NCBI GenBank assembly: GCA_001661245.1
Contig: KV454012.1
Span: 671,624 to 735,623 of the forward strand
DNA length: 64,000 nucleotides
Source: Pachysolen tannophilus NRRL Y-2460
Taxonomy: Eukaryota > Ascomycota > Pichiomycetes > Alaninales > Pachysolenaceae
Direction: 5' to 3'
Part shown: piece by piece, positions 30,797 to 41,685 of the stretch
Layout of the letters: every line of letters starts with the position of its first letter
Numbering within the stretch: the first letter of the stretch is position 1
The notes under the pieces: model-generated
Seen by the model: only the letters and a program-made list of their open reading frames with translations
The model's database searches: none
Told to the model about the DNA's origin: nothing
Made by a program: the position numbers and the translations under genes

Positions 30797-31184
30797 ATTT
30801 AGAAGGAAATGAATAAATAAATGAATAATTAAAGAACTAGAAGCATTCACCCCCAACCCACTCTTTTATATATTATTCTTGGTTTTTTGGTTTTTGTGTT
30901 TTGTTTTTGCTTTCTTGCTTTTTTACCTTTTTTTTTCTTTTTTTTTTTAGTTGTTGTTTTTGAGTTTTTGAGAAGAAATGATATCTGTGTTTTGTCGCAT
31001 TATTAACTTCAATCGCTTTTTTAATTTATTTGAAAAGACGTATAGACGGTTGAAATTTAAAGAATTTTATTGTATGTAGTATTAAATGTATGTGCATGTA
31101 TGAAAAATGAAAAACTTGAAATAAAAAAAAAACATGATTTTGAATTAAGAACTTTTGTTTAAAACAATTTGAATTCTTGAGAGA
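30797..31184. other. RSN1-PPA2 intergenic
   Basis: 388 bp with T-rich runs near 30925-30950. No recognised site. Confidence 0.5.
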
Positions 31185-32171
31185 ATGCATCAATTTTATA
31201 AAAAACTTGGTACTGATATTCTGAAGAAGATGTTTACCGCTCCAATTGCTAGGTTAGCATTAACTCAAGGACATTTATCAACTTCTTCTTCTTCTTCTTT
31301 GGCTTCAATTCTTAATAGTAGGAAATACACTTCAATTACTCAAGGCCGAAAATATACACCAGATTTTAAAAATTATTGTAAATTACCAAATGGAGAAGTT
31401 GTTTCATATTTCCATGACATTCCTTTAGAGTTCAACAAACAAGATGGTACTGTCAACATGGTTGTTGAGATTCCGAGATGGACAAATGCGAAATTTGAAA
31501 TTAATACCAAGATTGAGGGAAATCCAATTACACAAGATATTAAAAAGGGAAAAGTTAGATTTGTGAATAATATATTTCCACATCATGGGTATATGCACAA
31601 CTACGGAGCCATACCACAAACTTGGGAAGACCCAACTGTTAAAAATTCCAGTTTAGATTTGTTTGGAGATGGTGATCCATTAGACGTTATTGAAATTGGA
31701 TCTCAAATTTTAGAATTGGGCCAAGTGAAAAAAGTTAAGATATTAGGATCATTGGCATTGATAGATGACGGCGAATTAGACTGGAAGATTGTTGTTATCA
31801 ATGTTGAAGACGAAGCATCAAACAATTTAAATGATATCGAGGACGTATATAAGCAATTTCCTCAATTATTGGAAGAAACCAGAAGATGGTTTAAGCTTTA
31901 TAAGTTACCAACTGGGAAACCAGAAAATACTTTTGCGTTCGACGGAGAATATAAGAGCAAACTAGAGACACTTGAAATTATTGAAGAGTGCCATCAAAGT
32001 TGGAAGAATTTAATCAATGGTAAAACTGATTCGAAAAAAATATCTACTAAAAACTCAACCATTGAAGGCTCAATTGGGTACACAAACTTCCAAACCCTAA
32101 GTTCCATAACAGAAGAGAACCTCCCAGACACAGAGATACCTTCAGAAGTAGACAAGATCTACTATTACTGA
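31185..32171 (+). CDS. PPA2: Mitochondrial inorganic pyrophosphatase
   Basis: 328 residues. The first ~45 are basic and Ser-rich without acidic clusters, as in a mitochondrial presequence; a second in-frame Met at 31230 is an alternative start. The catalytic domain shows VEIPRWTNAKFEI, HHGYMHNYGAIPQTWEDP and the signature DGDPLDVIEIG near residues 163-173, with metal-binding Asp residues. It hydrolyses pyrophosphate in the mitochondrial matrix. The C-terminus is slightly extended by a Ser/Thr-rich tail. The presequence favours PPA2 over cytosolic IPP1. Confidence 0.93.
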   Translation: MHQFYKKLGTDILKKMFTAPIARLALTQGHLSTSSSSSLASILNSRKYTSITQGRKYTPDFKNYCKLPNGEVVSYFHDIPLEFNKQDGTVNMVVEIPRWTNAKFEINTKIEGNPITQDIKKGKVRFVNNIFPHHGYMHNYGAIPQTWEDPTVKNSSLDLFGDGDPLDVIEIGSQILELGQVKKVKILGSLALIDDGELDWKIVVINVEDEASNNLNDIEDVYKQFPQLLEETRRWFKLYKLPTGKPENTFAFDGEYKSKLETLEIIEECHQSWKNLINGKTDSKKISTKNSTIEGSIGYTNFQTLSSITEENLPDTEIPSEVDKIYYY

Positions 32172-32296
32172 TCCAATAACCTGATTGTATTTGATCATTG
32201 GTCCAACAGTTGAACCATTTGTATATAGAAACATCCACCCAATTTGTACTTCCTAATTGGGTAATCTCCGTTTCAGGAAATTTTTGTTTTTTCAAA

Positions 32297-32327
<31 letters not shown>

Positions 32328-32537
32328 AATTTTCTTTGAAATGTAAACATTTAAGAATCAAGTTCAAACGGCGGTTTGAAGACAAATCTATAAAATTAAA
32401 TTATATAACATTTATTTAAATTATAACTATAACACAATAAATCTTTTTTTTTTTCACCCTTTATTGGTTCATCGTTGTTGTTCTTGATTGATATTACAGT
32501 TTTGCTGGGGGTAATTGTAATTAATTGAGATTTGACG
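32172..32537. other. PPA2-NUP188 intergenic
   Basis: 366 bp with a poly-T run at about 32298-32320. No recognised site. Confidence 0.5.
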
Positions 32538-35500
32538 ATGGGTGAATCTAGTGAATCTAGTGTTAATTTAGGATATGATGATGATGGAAAAGAGCTTTCT
32601 CCATTAGAGCCAGAAGCATCATGGTAAGTTTATATGTTTTTTGATCTTTTTCTTATTCTTTTTCTTTTTTGAAACTGATTAAAGTTCATGAAGATACTAA
32701 TACTCTTTTTTTTTTATTTGTTTGGGTTAATAGGACAATCGACCATGCCATATTATTACTTCAGGAGACGAGCAACCCAACTATGCTTTCTGCAGTGGGT
32801 AAGTTTTTAGTTATGAATAAGCCTATTTTAAATCAATCGTTACCGTTTAAATTGTCAAAAGAATTTAAAGACGAAGAAATTATGAATTTGAAAGAATTGT
32901 CTTTAAGGGGTATTAAATATTCGAACGTGACTGAACAAAATAAGAAAGATGCGATTAAAATTGCAAGATTATTTAAATTGGACCCTTTTGAGACGTTGAG
33001 AATTGTTTTACAGACATCTCAAAAGATTCCAGGAAAGATAATAGTAGAAGAAGCGACGGTGAAACTTTCAGCTAAGAAGGAAAAATCACTTTTACCTATT
33101 GATAAATCAACTTCTTATGAAGACGAAAGAATTCAACTTCTTTCAGAAAAAATATTAAGAGAAAGAAGATTAGTTTTACAATTGATGTCATTGTTAATCC
33201 AAAATCAACACAATAATCTATTTCCTCAAACTGTGCGTTCAATAGGGTATGAAATTACAACAAATCCAAGCTTAATGGGAAATAGTATTGAAAGTTATGA
33301 AATATTAGTAGATTTTATAATGGAACAAAGCTATTTAACCAATGCTTCAAAACAATTGAATGATTTGAATATTAAAGAACATTATTTATTATTGATCGAT
33401 TCGGCTAAGCTTCTAATAAATTTGATTTTAAATAAAACTCTTGAAAAAAAATTGCTGTTAAAATGGTTTCAAATCATGGCAAAGATAAATTTCATGTCAA
33501 CTATGTCTAAAAAAATTCCACAAGATACATTGATAATAATAGAAGCTTTACTGACTATAATAACAGTGTTAGTACTCGATTTAGATAATGAGAAAACTGA
33601 TTTGGAAGATGATGTATCTTTCATCAATGACCCTAATATTTTCAATGAAATCAATACTATCCTTTCAAAGGCACCAACAAATCCAATAGTTTTGTATGCA
33701 TGGAGTATTATACTTTATAGAAAATCTTTGACAATTGAAGAATTTCCATCAAGCCTGCTGGTTAAGAATTTTGTCTCGCATTCTAAAAACTACTTGTCAA
33801 ATTTAAAGCTTATTTTTAATACTTTTCTCACCAGGGCAAACGAATTGGATGTTTGTAATTCATTAATTAAGTGTTATAATATTTTAAAATTTGATCAATT
33901 ATATACATTGATATTAGGTTCATATGTTTTATCCATGTTGCCATATGTTGTATTAACTCCAAAAATTGCTACTCTTATAGAAACTATCATAAGTGGGGCA
34001 CCAAAGCATATTATCGAGAGATTTTTCAAAGATAAAGACACAAAATCGTTAATTTTAGTATTAAAATCAAAAATCCCATTGTCGTTTTTATCATATATCC
34101 CATTCTGTAATATCAACGGATATTTTGCATTTAAAGATTTGTCATCACTAAAATCTTATATGGTGTCTTTTAATGAAGAACAATTAATTAATAAATATGT
34201 GTTTGATGAATCAAATCCAGAATTTATTACACTCACTGAAAACATTGATGTTTTACCCCCTTATGAATCATCAGGAGAATTATCATTACTTTTGAAGCCA
34301 GGAACAAGAGGAAAATTTATATCTATTTCGAGTGAAAAAGAACAATTCGTGTCTTTCATATATGAATATAATGGTTTGTCCTTAATTGGTAGAATATTAC
34401 AAAATATTTGCAAAAATTTTGATGTTGAAAATGAAGAAAAAACTTCACTAGCAGTCTATATTTTGAACTTACTATCAAATATATTTCTGGTATGTTCTAA
34501 GAGTGATCAAGAAGAAGCTTTAAGAGTTACGAGTGCCTTTGTTGATGGCAATGACATTATCAAAGTCGTTTGTGATATATATAGTAGAGCTTTGATTGAG
34601 AGACACATCAAAATATTGGTTGCTGGAAATAAGTTGTTTAATTCCTTAACTCGAAATTTTTCTGAAAAAGTCTGGACTTCTTTAAAAACTTCTGTCCTTT
34701 TAGAAAATAAATCCAGAGGAGAGTATTATGCAATAATTTTAGGATCGGTAGAAATGGTGCATGGTAATTATGATTTTACTATATCGTTACTTGAATTAAT
34801 TGATAACTTGATAAACAGCTGCTTTTCTATTACTGAAAAATATATAATGACTGAAAGACAAGAAATTTTGAAGAAGTTTACAATCTTTTTGATCCAGATT
34901 TTTGAAGGCTTTATTTCTTGGAGATATAATCACAAATATCAGAAAATGCAAATAGGTACTCTTGTCAGTGATTTGTTTTCCAATATATTAGTTTCATTCT
35001 ATGGTATGGGCAAACCCGAACTGAAATCTGAACAAAGAGTAAAAACAACCAAAGTGCTAGAAGGATCCGCCTCAAAAATTATTGATGCATTTTTGATTTC
35101 GAATTCTAATGATGTTAGATCAAATAAACCAATAATTTCAATGATTGAGTCACTATCAGTTGCTTTGTCGACTTTTCTGACAAGTGATTATACATCAATG
35201 TGGTACAAAAACTGGATAAAAAGCTCATTTAACCTTTCTACTTTGTTGATTTCTGCTAGGTCTATGTTAGGTTTAAAACCATCCACTTTTGAGAGATCCA
35301 TATTTAGCAAATCATCGACATTAATTTCTGTTTATGCTCAATTCGTACAATTAAGGATTAACATTATTAATTTATTAACTAGTTTAGTTAGTGCCAAATG
35401 GCCAAACGAGCCTCCTTCATTATTAGCGCATTTGGGCGATTATTACTCAAATGTGTTATTACGGTCATTAGCAACAGATTTAAATAATACATTCGATGAC

Positions 35501-37600
35501 TATGAAATCAAAATTAGAATTTACGATTTTTTCTCTGCTGTTATGGAAGGAAACCAAGAAGGCTTATCAATAATGTTCATAACGGGGCGTGATATTCGTG
35601 AATCAATATTACACGAATCACCAGTCACTGATGGTAAACTGTTATCAATACTAAACATTTTGAAAAAAAATGTTTCAAGTATTTATAAGTTTCCGGATTA
35701 TGTGAGTATACATCTTGTTGTTGCCATTTCACTTGCTTTCAATTCCTGGACTACAGCTAAGGAAGGAGGAAACGATAAAGAATTTATCAACGAGTTGATC
35801 AAAAGGATACAAAGGAGACCTCAGTTCAAAACATTGAAACCTTATACGTCAGAAGACTACGTTAATATCTCGTATGAATATAAACTTATTTCCAAGATAG
35901 CAGAAATTCTAGCCTTATATTTATTTGTTTCCAAAGACGAAGAGTGCAGTAAAAATATTGAAAATTTGTTAACAGATGAGAAATTTATGAAAAGTATCGA
36001 AAGTATTTTTAAGATTACAGGGTACAAGCCTTCATTACATAGTGATTTACGCAATGCCTTCAAAAGAAAATGGCCCGAGTTCAAATTACTGGGATTTATC
36101 AGGTCACCCTTGGTTAAAACCAAAACGTACGGTGTTGATTCGATTTATGATTTAGCAATCATGGACAAAGTTTTTAAAGATGAAAGTGATTGGGAAGGGT
36201 ATAAAGAAGATATTTTCTCATCAAGTATCAACTTGAAATATGTTGAGAGTCAAATTGCTGCAGCTAAATCTTTAGGTGCTTTGTTGACATCATATTGTAA
36301 CAAGGTGAAAACCCCTTTGAATCCAATATATTTGAAATTAGTTTCAAAATTGTTGGAATTGAATAATGAAGAAAGTATTACAGCTCCTGTTTTCAAAGAT
36401 ATTTATCGTGAACGCATTGAATTGTCATTTTTCATAATATATACAGTTTTAAAAAATAACGGAGAAATCAATGATGATCCGACACTGTATGAAATCATTG
36501 AGAATTGTTCAAATACTTTGGTCTCCAATGATTTGGACTTAATAACAGGGTTGTCAGATGTAAATATTTTCTACTATAGACCGTTGTTACGAACTTTATT
36601 AACGGCATTAAAAATGGCTAAAAATGATGAGCATTTACTAGAAGAACATTCGGAAACTTTTGTAAGTCTATTTAATTTGGTTATTTCCAAAAGTTCGAGG
36701 TTTCTATTTTCTTCCATTCAGAACGAAGCATTGTCAAGTAATCAAAAAGAATTTGCAGATTCAAAAATTATTAATCAAAGATTAGAAGATGTTTTTTTAA
36801 TTTTGTCGATTTTGAAAGTAATGACCAGGCTAAAATTTTCAAAAGCTGTACATTTGAAATTTGCATCAAGTCTTGTTGAAAATGGAAGCATAAAAACAAT
36901 CTTCAACTTATATTCATGCTCTCATATAATCAAAATAAATAATGAACCGGTTTTTGCTGAATTGACATTATCGTTTATATACGAGCTTGTTTCTATTCGG
37001 CCTATTGCTGAAAGACTAATTTCCAATGGGTTGTTTTCTATTTTGGTCGAAAGTCCAATATCTATTATTATTCAAAAAGGTGGAATTAGGCCAAGTGCGT
37101 CATTGACTTACCATAGGATATGGAACAATGGTCTTTTGTCAATTTTGCTAACGTTATTGAGCACATTTGGAGAAAGAGTCCTTCCAGAAATAGTTATGTT
37201 TTTGATTTATTTTTCAAATCAATTGACTACAAGCATTAACGCTTGGTTCCAGGATTCAATTATCATTAGCAGTGCAGTTATTCAGGAAACCAATCAATTC
37301 GTTTTGTTGTATAAGGTTTTGCAAGCTTTGAACGTTGAAAACTATCTTCTGAGTTCTAATACGAATACAGGTGCGGTAGGAGCAAGTGAAATCCAATTTA
37401 TACCAGGACTAGATACAAAGGAGCAAAGACAGGAATTAGTTAATGTTTTTAACTATTTGCTCTCGCATCCAAAGTTTTTATCAATGAGGGTTAGTCCAAT
37501 TACTCCAGAAGAAGAAATATCTTATGAAAGAGATAATAAGAAGTTTATTGAAAATATTGTAAGCGACATTCGTGAATTGAGAGATTCACTAATATATTAG
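32538..37600 (+). CDS. NUP188: Nucleoporin Nup188 (inner ring scaffold)
   Basis: Exons 32538-32623 and 32734-37600 encode 1650 residues, close to the ~1655 of S. cerevisiae Nup188. Exon 1 supplies MGESSESSVNLGYDDDGKEL and ends in a split Trp codon that joins TIDHAILLLQ. The protein is almost entirely alpha-helical repeat with no FG repeats. LFKLDPFETLRIVLQ near the N-terminus resembles the Nup188 N-domain, and the C-terminus (WNNGLLSILLTLLSTFGERVL, IQETNQFVLLYKVLQ) matches the Nup188 tail as I know it. By family it sits in the inner ring with Nic96 and supports passage of membrane proteins. Nup192, the paralogue of similar size, is the main alternative. Confidence 0.8.
32624..32733 (+). other. 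Intron of NUP188
   Basis: Donor GTAAGT at 32624-32629, branch-like TACTAAT at 32695-32701 and acceptor TAG ending at 32733. The length is 110 nt and the phase is 2. It links an upstream ATG exon to the long frame. Confidence 0.85.
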
Positions 37601-37718
37601 TTTTAAAAAGGGCTGCTTCGAAATTTAGAAATTTATTGTTTACAGAATGAAGTAATAATTTATATTAAATAGTGTAATGATACAAAAATAAATTCATTTG
37701 GACAGATTTTAGCAAACA

Positions 37719-40700
37719 TTACTTTTTGTTGAGAAACATTTTCCTGAAATCGGCGTTTGTCTTCTCTTTCATATCCGTGTTTCTGTTACCATCGTTGTCT
37801 TTCGCGATAATGTGATTATTACCATTTTCAGTTGAAGCATGGATATTGAACTTCATGCGACGATTACGTCTATTGAGCGCTGAAGGCACCATTAAGCTAT
37901 CATTTTTCTTATTAAAAGTAGTTTTTTCGGTATTGTAAATATTCTGAATTTTATTTAATTCCTTTCTATCTCCTATTTTTATTACTCTCCCATCCAACTC
38001 CTTACCGGTCAAAAGCATCTCTGCCTTTCCCGCATCCTTGATAAATTCGAACTCTACTAGAGCGCCGTCGATGTCCCGTCTCAAATCAATTCTTCTGACA
38101 CTGCCAACTTGAGATTCCAAAAAATCCTTCAATTGTAGGGCACTAATCTTATCTGAAATATTTAAAACACTTATTGTTTTCGGACCTATCAAATCATATT
38201 GAGTATTAGTCAATGAAACCGAGTCATGAGATTCTATGATATCTCTTTTCTTCGATTTTACCTCAGCTATAGAAACATCAATTGGTCGTCCTTCTAATAT
38301 CGAATGGTTCAATTCTAATGAATCTTGAGCTGATTTTTTGGTTGCGAAAGTTATGAAACCATAACCGTCATGCAATCTTCCCATGCTTTTACTTCTCAAA
38401 CTTAAAGGCATATGAATTTTCTCAATTTCCCCAAATCTACTGAAAATCTCTGATAGCTTATTTTTATCAACTTTGTGGAAATCTAATTTAGAAACATAGA
38501 CCTCTCTTCCTTCCTCAGTGGCACCCGATCTTTGCTTTCTAATTTCAGGGTTTGAGATCTTAACTACAAGTCTGTAAGACGTATTGCCAGTTTTGTCTTT
38601 AAACTCTTTATCGTCAAGTTCCTTTGATGCACGATAAGCTGCCTCTGATGAGGAAAATTCAACATAGCAAAACCTTCTGGACGTATTAGACAGTAATGAA
38701 GGAAACCTAATGCTTAAGACATTACCAAATTTTGAGAAAACATCTGAAATAAATTCTTTGTTTGCAGTCGGAGGAAAATTAGTGACCCAGCAAGTCGTAT
38801 TTATTGCACGCTGGACTTCAATTTCTTTACCATCAATCTTTTTGAAGTTTTTAGTTAATGCAGCCAACACATCACCATAATTAGTGAACTCAATACTTGC
38901 CTCGCTTGAATCATCATTGGTTTTGATAATAGATATATTGAAAATAGTTCCGCAGTCTTTGAAAAAAGCCTGTAACCTTGCCTGCGTTATATCTAAGGGC
39001 AAATTCTTGACCAAAACAGTCAAATGTTCACGGTCCCTGGTTGGTTTTGTTTCTATCTTTATCTTTTTGTTAGCCGGTACCGTATTTGACGAAGGGCCTG
39101 ATTCAATAGATCTCTTATTATTATTATTATTATTATTATTATCGTGCTTTAATTCCTGCAAAATGGTCTGCTCTTGTTCTTCAATTCTCTTGTTATTAAC
39201 TTCTTTCATCGACTTTTTGACATAATTCTCAGCAGACATATATGCGGCCATCGAACCAAATATTTCTTCATATCTTATGTATTCATCAAAAATTCTCTCA
39301 GGCCAATCCATATTCACCGCATTAAAAATAGCCTCTTTGAAAACCTTACTTACTTGAGTTGCATTCTCTAATTTTTGTTCATATTGAATTCTTAATAGCC
39401 AAACTTCTGCTTGTTGCTTAAGTATTTCATTTGAAGTTAACAATTTCAACAATTGAAGACACATCTTATTTTCTTGAATTATATCACACAGCTGAATTAC
39501 TAACCTTTCAATAGTGTGATAAACATCGTCAGAATGGTTTTCAACAGCTAGAGTAAAAAAATAGTTCAAGTCATCTTTGAAATCCAGATAAATTGCTTTA
39601 TTTTGCAGATAAAATTTCAATTGCCAACGTATGATGGCACCTATTAGCTTTTTTGTATTATCATATGGTACTTCATGATTAAAACATTCACGATAATTTT
39701 TCAATATATGAGTTTTTGCATCATTAAATTCATCTAGTTCATTAATTTCAAGATCCCATATATAAGCACACCAGCTTAAGCAACTATTTGGATAGGTTCG
39801 CACAAATCTTTTTAAAAACTTTCTTATAGAAATTGATCCATATTCATAAGAAAGATTTATAAAATCTTGCCAAACTGGAATCCAATTTGTATCATCAAAT
39901 CGATTTCTTACTGCTCTTTCAAAAATTCCTGTCAAAATAGGTAATTTCTTGAAACTCTTGTTCCCTTTCAATTTCAAATATTCTGTCCAAAATAAAGGAT
40001 CATCTTTATATTCTTTTTGTAAAGCTTTAATTTCATTTGACTCTATAAAATCAAGCAATTTTTTTGTTGGTGTATAATAAAATTTTTGTGCATTTAACAT
40101 TTCCGATTCATAAACTTTATTAAAATGTGATGAAATAAAAGATGAATATAAACTCCAAGTTTCTTGTAGTTTTAAATGAGGTACTTTTAATCTTTCAATT
40201 ATGATTTTTTTAACAAAATCTAAATTGTACGGTTTTTTGTTCATATTGTTCAAAATGAACTGATAATAAGCATTCCATACAAGATGACTCTCTGGAATAT
40301 CATACATTGTTTCGGTAACACCTTTCTCTATCAGTACTTGTAACTCATCTCTAGAAATAAACAGCTCAGATTGTTCATGATATGATATTAAAAAATCAAT
40401 ATAATTTTTCCATAACAGAGATGATGATGGGTCATCATTTAACCGAAGTTCAAAATACTGCTTAACCCCACAAAACCTGTCTTTTAAATCTTTGTTCCCC
40501 AACTCATCATCATACCACTCATCCCATTCTTCCAGCAAGGGTACCAAATACTTGAGCATTGAAATCCTACAAGATCGCAACTCTTTGAACATCTTATTTT
40601 TTTGTAAACGCAAACATGATATCAACTTTGAATACGCATCTCTATTATACGGATCTGCTTCCACCTCCAGATAAAGTTCATCCATATCTTTTGAAACATC

Positions 40701-40763
40701 CTTCTCTATACACATTGAAACACCTATACTCTTCTCATCTTTGCCCAATTCCAATTCTGACAT
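37719..40763 (-). CDS. PRP24: U6 snRNP recycling factor Prp24, long SART3-like form
   Basis: 1014 residues, more than twice the 444 of S. cerevisiae Prp24. Residues ~30-500 are HAT-type helical repeats (LWKNYIDFLISYHEQ, PLFWTEYLKLKG, CLSWCAYIWDLEINEL). A short poly-Asn linker follows, then four RRMs at about 580-655, 660-740, 755-835 and 860-930. RNP1-like segments include GYGFITFATKKS. The C-terminal DFRKMFLNKK is the Lsm2-8-binding box shared by Prp24 and SART3. By family it anneals U4 and U6 snRNAs. The HAT half, lost in Saccharomyces, is kept here. It is divergent from TMA23 across 183 bp. Confidence 0.92.
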   Translation of the reverse strand: MSELELGKDEKSIGVSMCIEKDVSKDMDELYLEVEADPYNRDAYSKLISCLRLQKNKMFKELRSCRISMLKYLVPLLEEWDEWYDDELGNKDLKDRFCGVKQYFELRLNDDPSSSLLWKNYIDFLISYHEQSELFISRDELQVLIEKGVTETMYDIPESHLVWNAYYQFILNNMNKKPYNLDFVKKIIIERLKVPHLKLQETWSLYSSFISSHFNKVYESEMLNAQKFYYTPTKKLLDFIESNEIKALQKEYKDDPLFWTEYLKLKGNKSFKKLPILTGIFERAVRNRFDDTNWIPVWQDFINLSYEYGSISIRKFLKRFVRTYPNSCLSWCAYIWDLEINELDEFNDAKTHILKNYRECFNHEVPYDNTKKLIGAIIRWQLKFYLQNKAIYLDFKDDLNYFFTLAVENHSDDVYHTIERLVIQLCDIIQENKMCLQLLKLLTSNEILKQQAEVWLLRIQYEQKLENATQVSKVFKEAIFNAVNMDWPERIFDEYIRYEEIFGSMAAYMSAENYVKKSMKEVNNKRIEEQEQTILQELKHDNNNNNNNNKRSIESGPSSNTVPANKKIKIETKPTRDREHLTVLVKNLPLDITQARLQAFFKDCGTIFNISIIKTNDDSSEASIEFTNYGDVLAALTKNFKKIDGKEIEVQRAINTTCWVTNFPPTANKEFISDVFSKFGNVLSIRFPSLLSNTSRRFCYVEFSSSEAAYRASKELDDKEFKDKTGNTSYRLVVKISNPEIRKQRSGATEEGREVYVSKLDFHKVDKNKLSEIFSRFGEIEKIHMPLSLRSKSMGRLHDGYGFITFATKKSAQDSLELNHSILEGRPIDVSIAEVKSKKRDIIESHDSVSLTNTQYDLIGPKTISVLNISDKISALQLKDFLESQVGSVRRIDLRRDIDGALVEFEFIKDAGKAEMLLTGKELDGRVIKIGDRKELNKIQNIYNTEKTTFNKKNDSLMVPSALNRRNRRMKFNIHASTENGNNHIIAKDNDGNRNTDMKEKTNADFRKMFLNKK

Positions 40764-40946
40764 CCCTGATTACAGGAAATAAACTGAGAACCAGATTGAT
40801 TAATACTTTATATTATTAAAAAATACCTCATCATCTTTCTTTCAAGTCGTGTGTTGAAATTTTTTTTCAAACTAATTTTAAAGGAAAATTTTTTAAAAGA
40901 CCAGATCAAAGGTAAAAGTTGATTTAAAAGTTGGTGTTGAGGCAGT

Positions 40947-41576
40947 ATGAATTCCAGTGATTATCTTAAGTCTTATGGCTGGAAAGAGGGAGAACCTTTG
41001 AGAAGAGGTGGTTTGAAAAGACCTATTTTGGTGAAGCACAAGAAGGATACAAAAGGCTTGGGACATGATAGTGGTGATAGTGAAGCATGGTGGGAGAGAG
41101 TATTTGATGGACTGTTGAAAGGATTAGATGTTATGGGTAATGCTGCGGATGGGATAACGTTTAAACAAAATGAAATAAAGGCCAGTGCGGTGACGAAGAG
41201 TCAGTCGCCGTTGTATAAGATGTTTGTGAAAGGTGAAGGTTTGGTTGGTACTATTGGAAAGACTAGTCACGTGCAGGTGGAACAGATAAAAGTTAATGAT
41301 ATTGAAGAAGTCATTGAGAATTCTACAAAAATATCGTTTGATTCTCATGGAGGGGTGAAACCGATAAAAGGAAAGAAACTGAAAAGTGGGAAAACTCGAA
41401 AAACTGGGAAAACTGGGAAAAGTGAGAAGAAGGAAGACAAAAAGAAGAAGAAGAAGAAGAAAGAAAAGAAAGAAAAGAAAAGTAGAGATGAGTCTAAAAG
41501 TAAAAACAAAAAACGAAAATCTTCAAATAGTGATGATGATATTTCCAGGAAAAGGACTAAAAAATCGATAAAATGA
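40947..41576 (+). CDS. TMA23: G-patch nucleolar protein Tma23
   Basis: 209 residues (211 in S. cerevisiae). The N-terminal G-patch-like block YLKSYGWKEGEPLRRGGLKR, followed by PILVKHKKDTKGLG, matches Tma23 closely. EAWWERVFDGLLKGLDV and SPLYKMFVKGEGLVGT follow. The C-terminal third is almost all Lys/Arg/Ser, a nucleolar retention-type tail. By family it functions in 40S ribosome biogenesis. The shared upstream region with PRP24 contains a GGAAAATTTTTT stretch resembling an RRPE. Confidence 0.94.
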   Translation: MNSSDYLKSYGWKEGEPLRRGGLKRPILVKHKKDTKGLGHDSGDSEAWWERVFDGLLKGLDVMGNAADGITFKQNEIKASAVTKSQSPLYKMFVKGEGLVGTIGKTSHVQVEQIKVNDIEEVIENSTKISFDSHGGVKPIKGKKLKSGKTRKTGKTGKSEKKEDKKKKKKKKEKKEKKSRDESKSKNKKRKSSNSDDDISRKRTKKSIK

Positions 41577-41685
41577 TTGTTGTAAAGATTATAAGGCAGA
41601 GAGCAATTGTATGTATACTAGATCGGATTTTTAATAAAAATGTTTTAATTAAAATAGGTTAAAAAATATGTCATGTTTCTATCAT

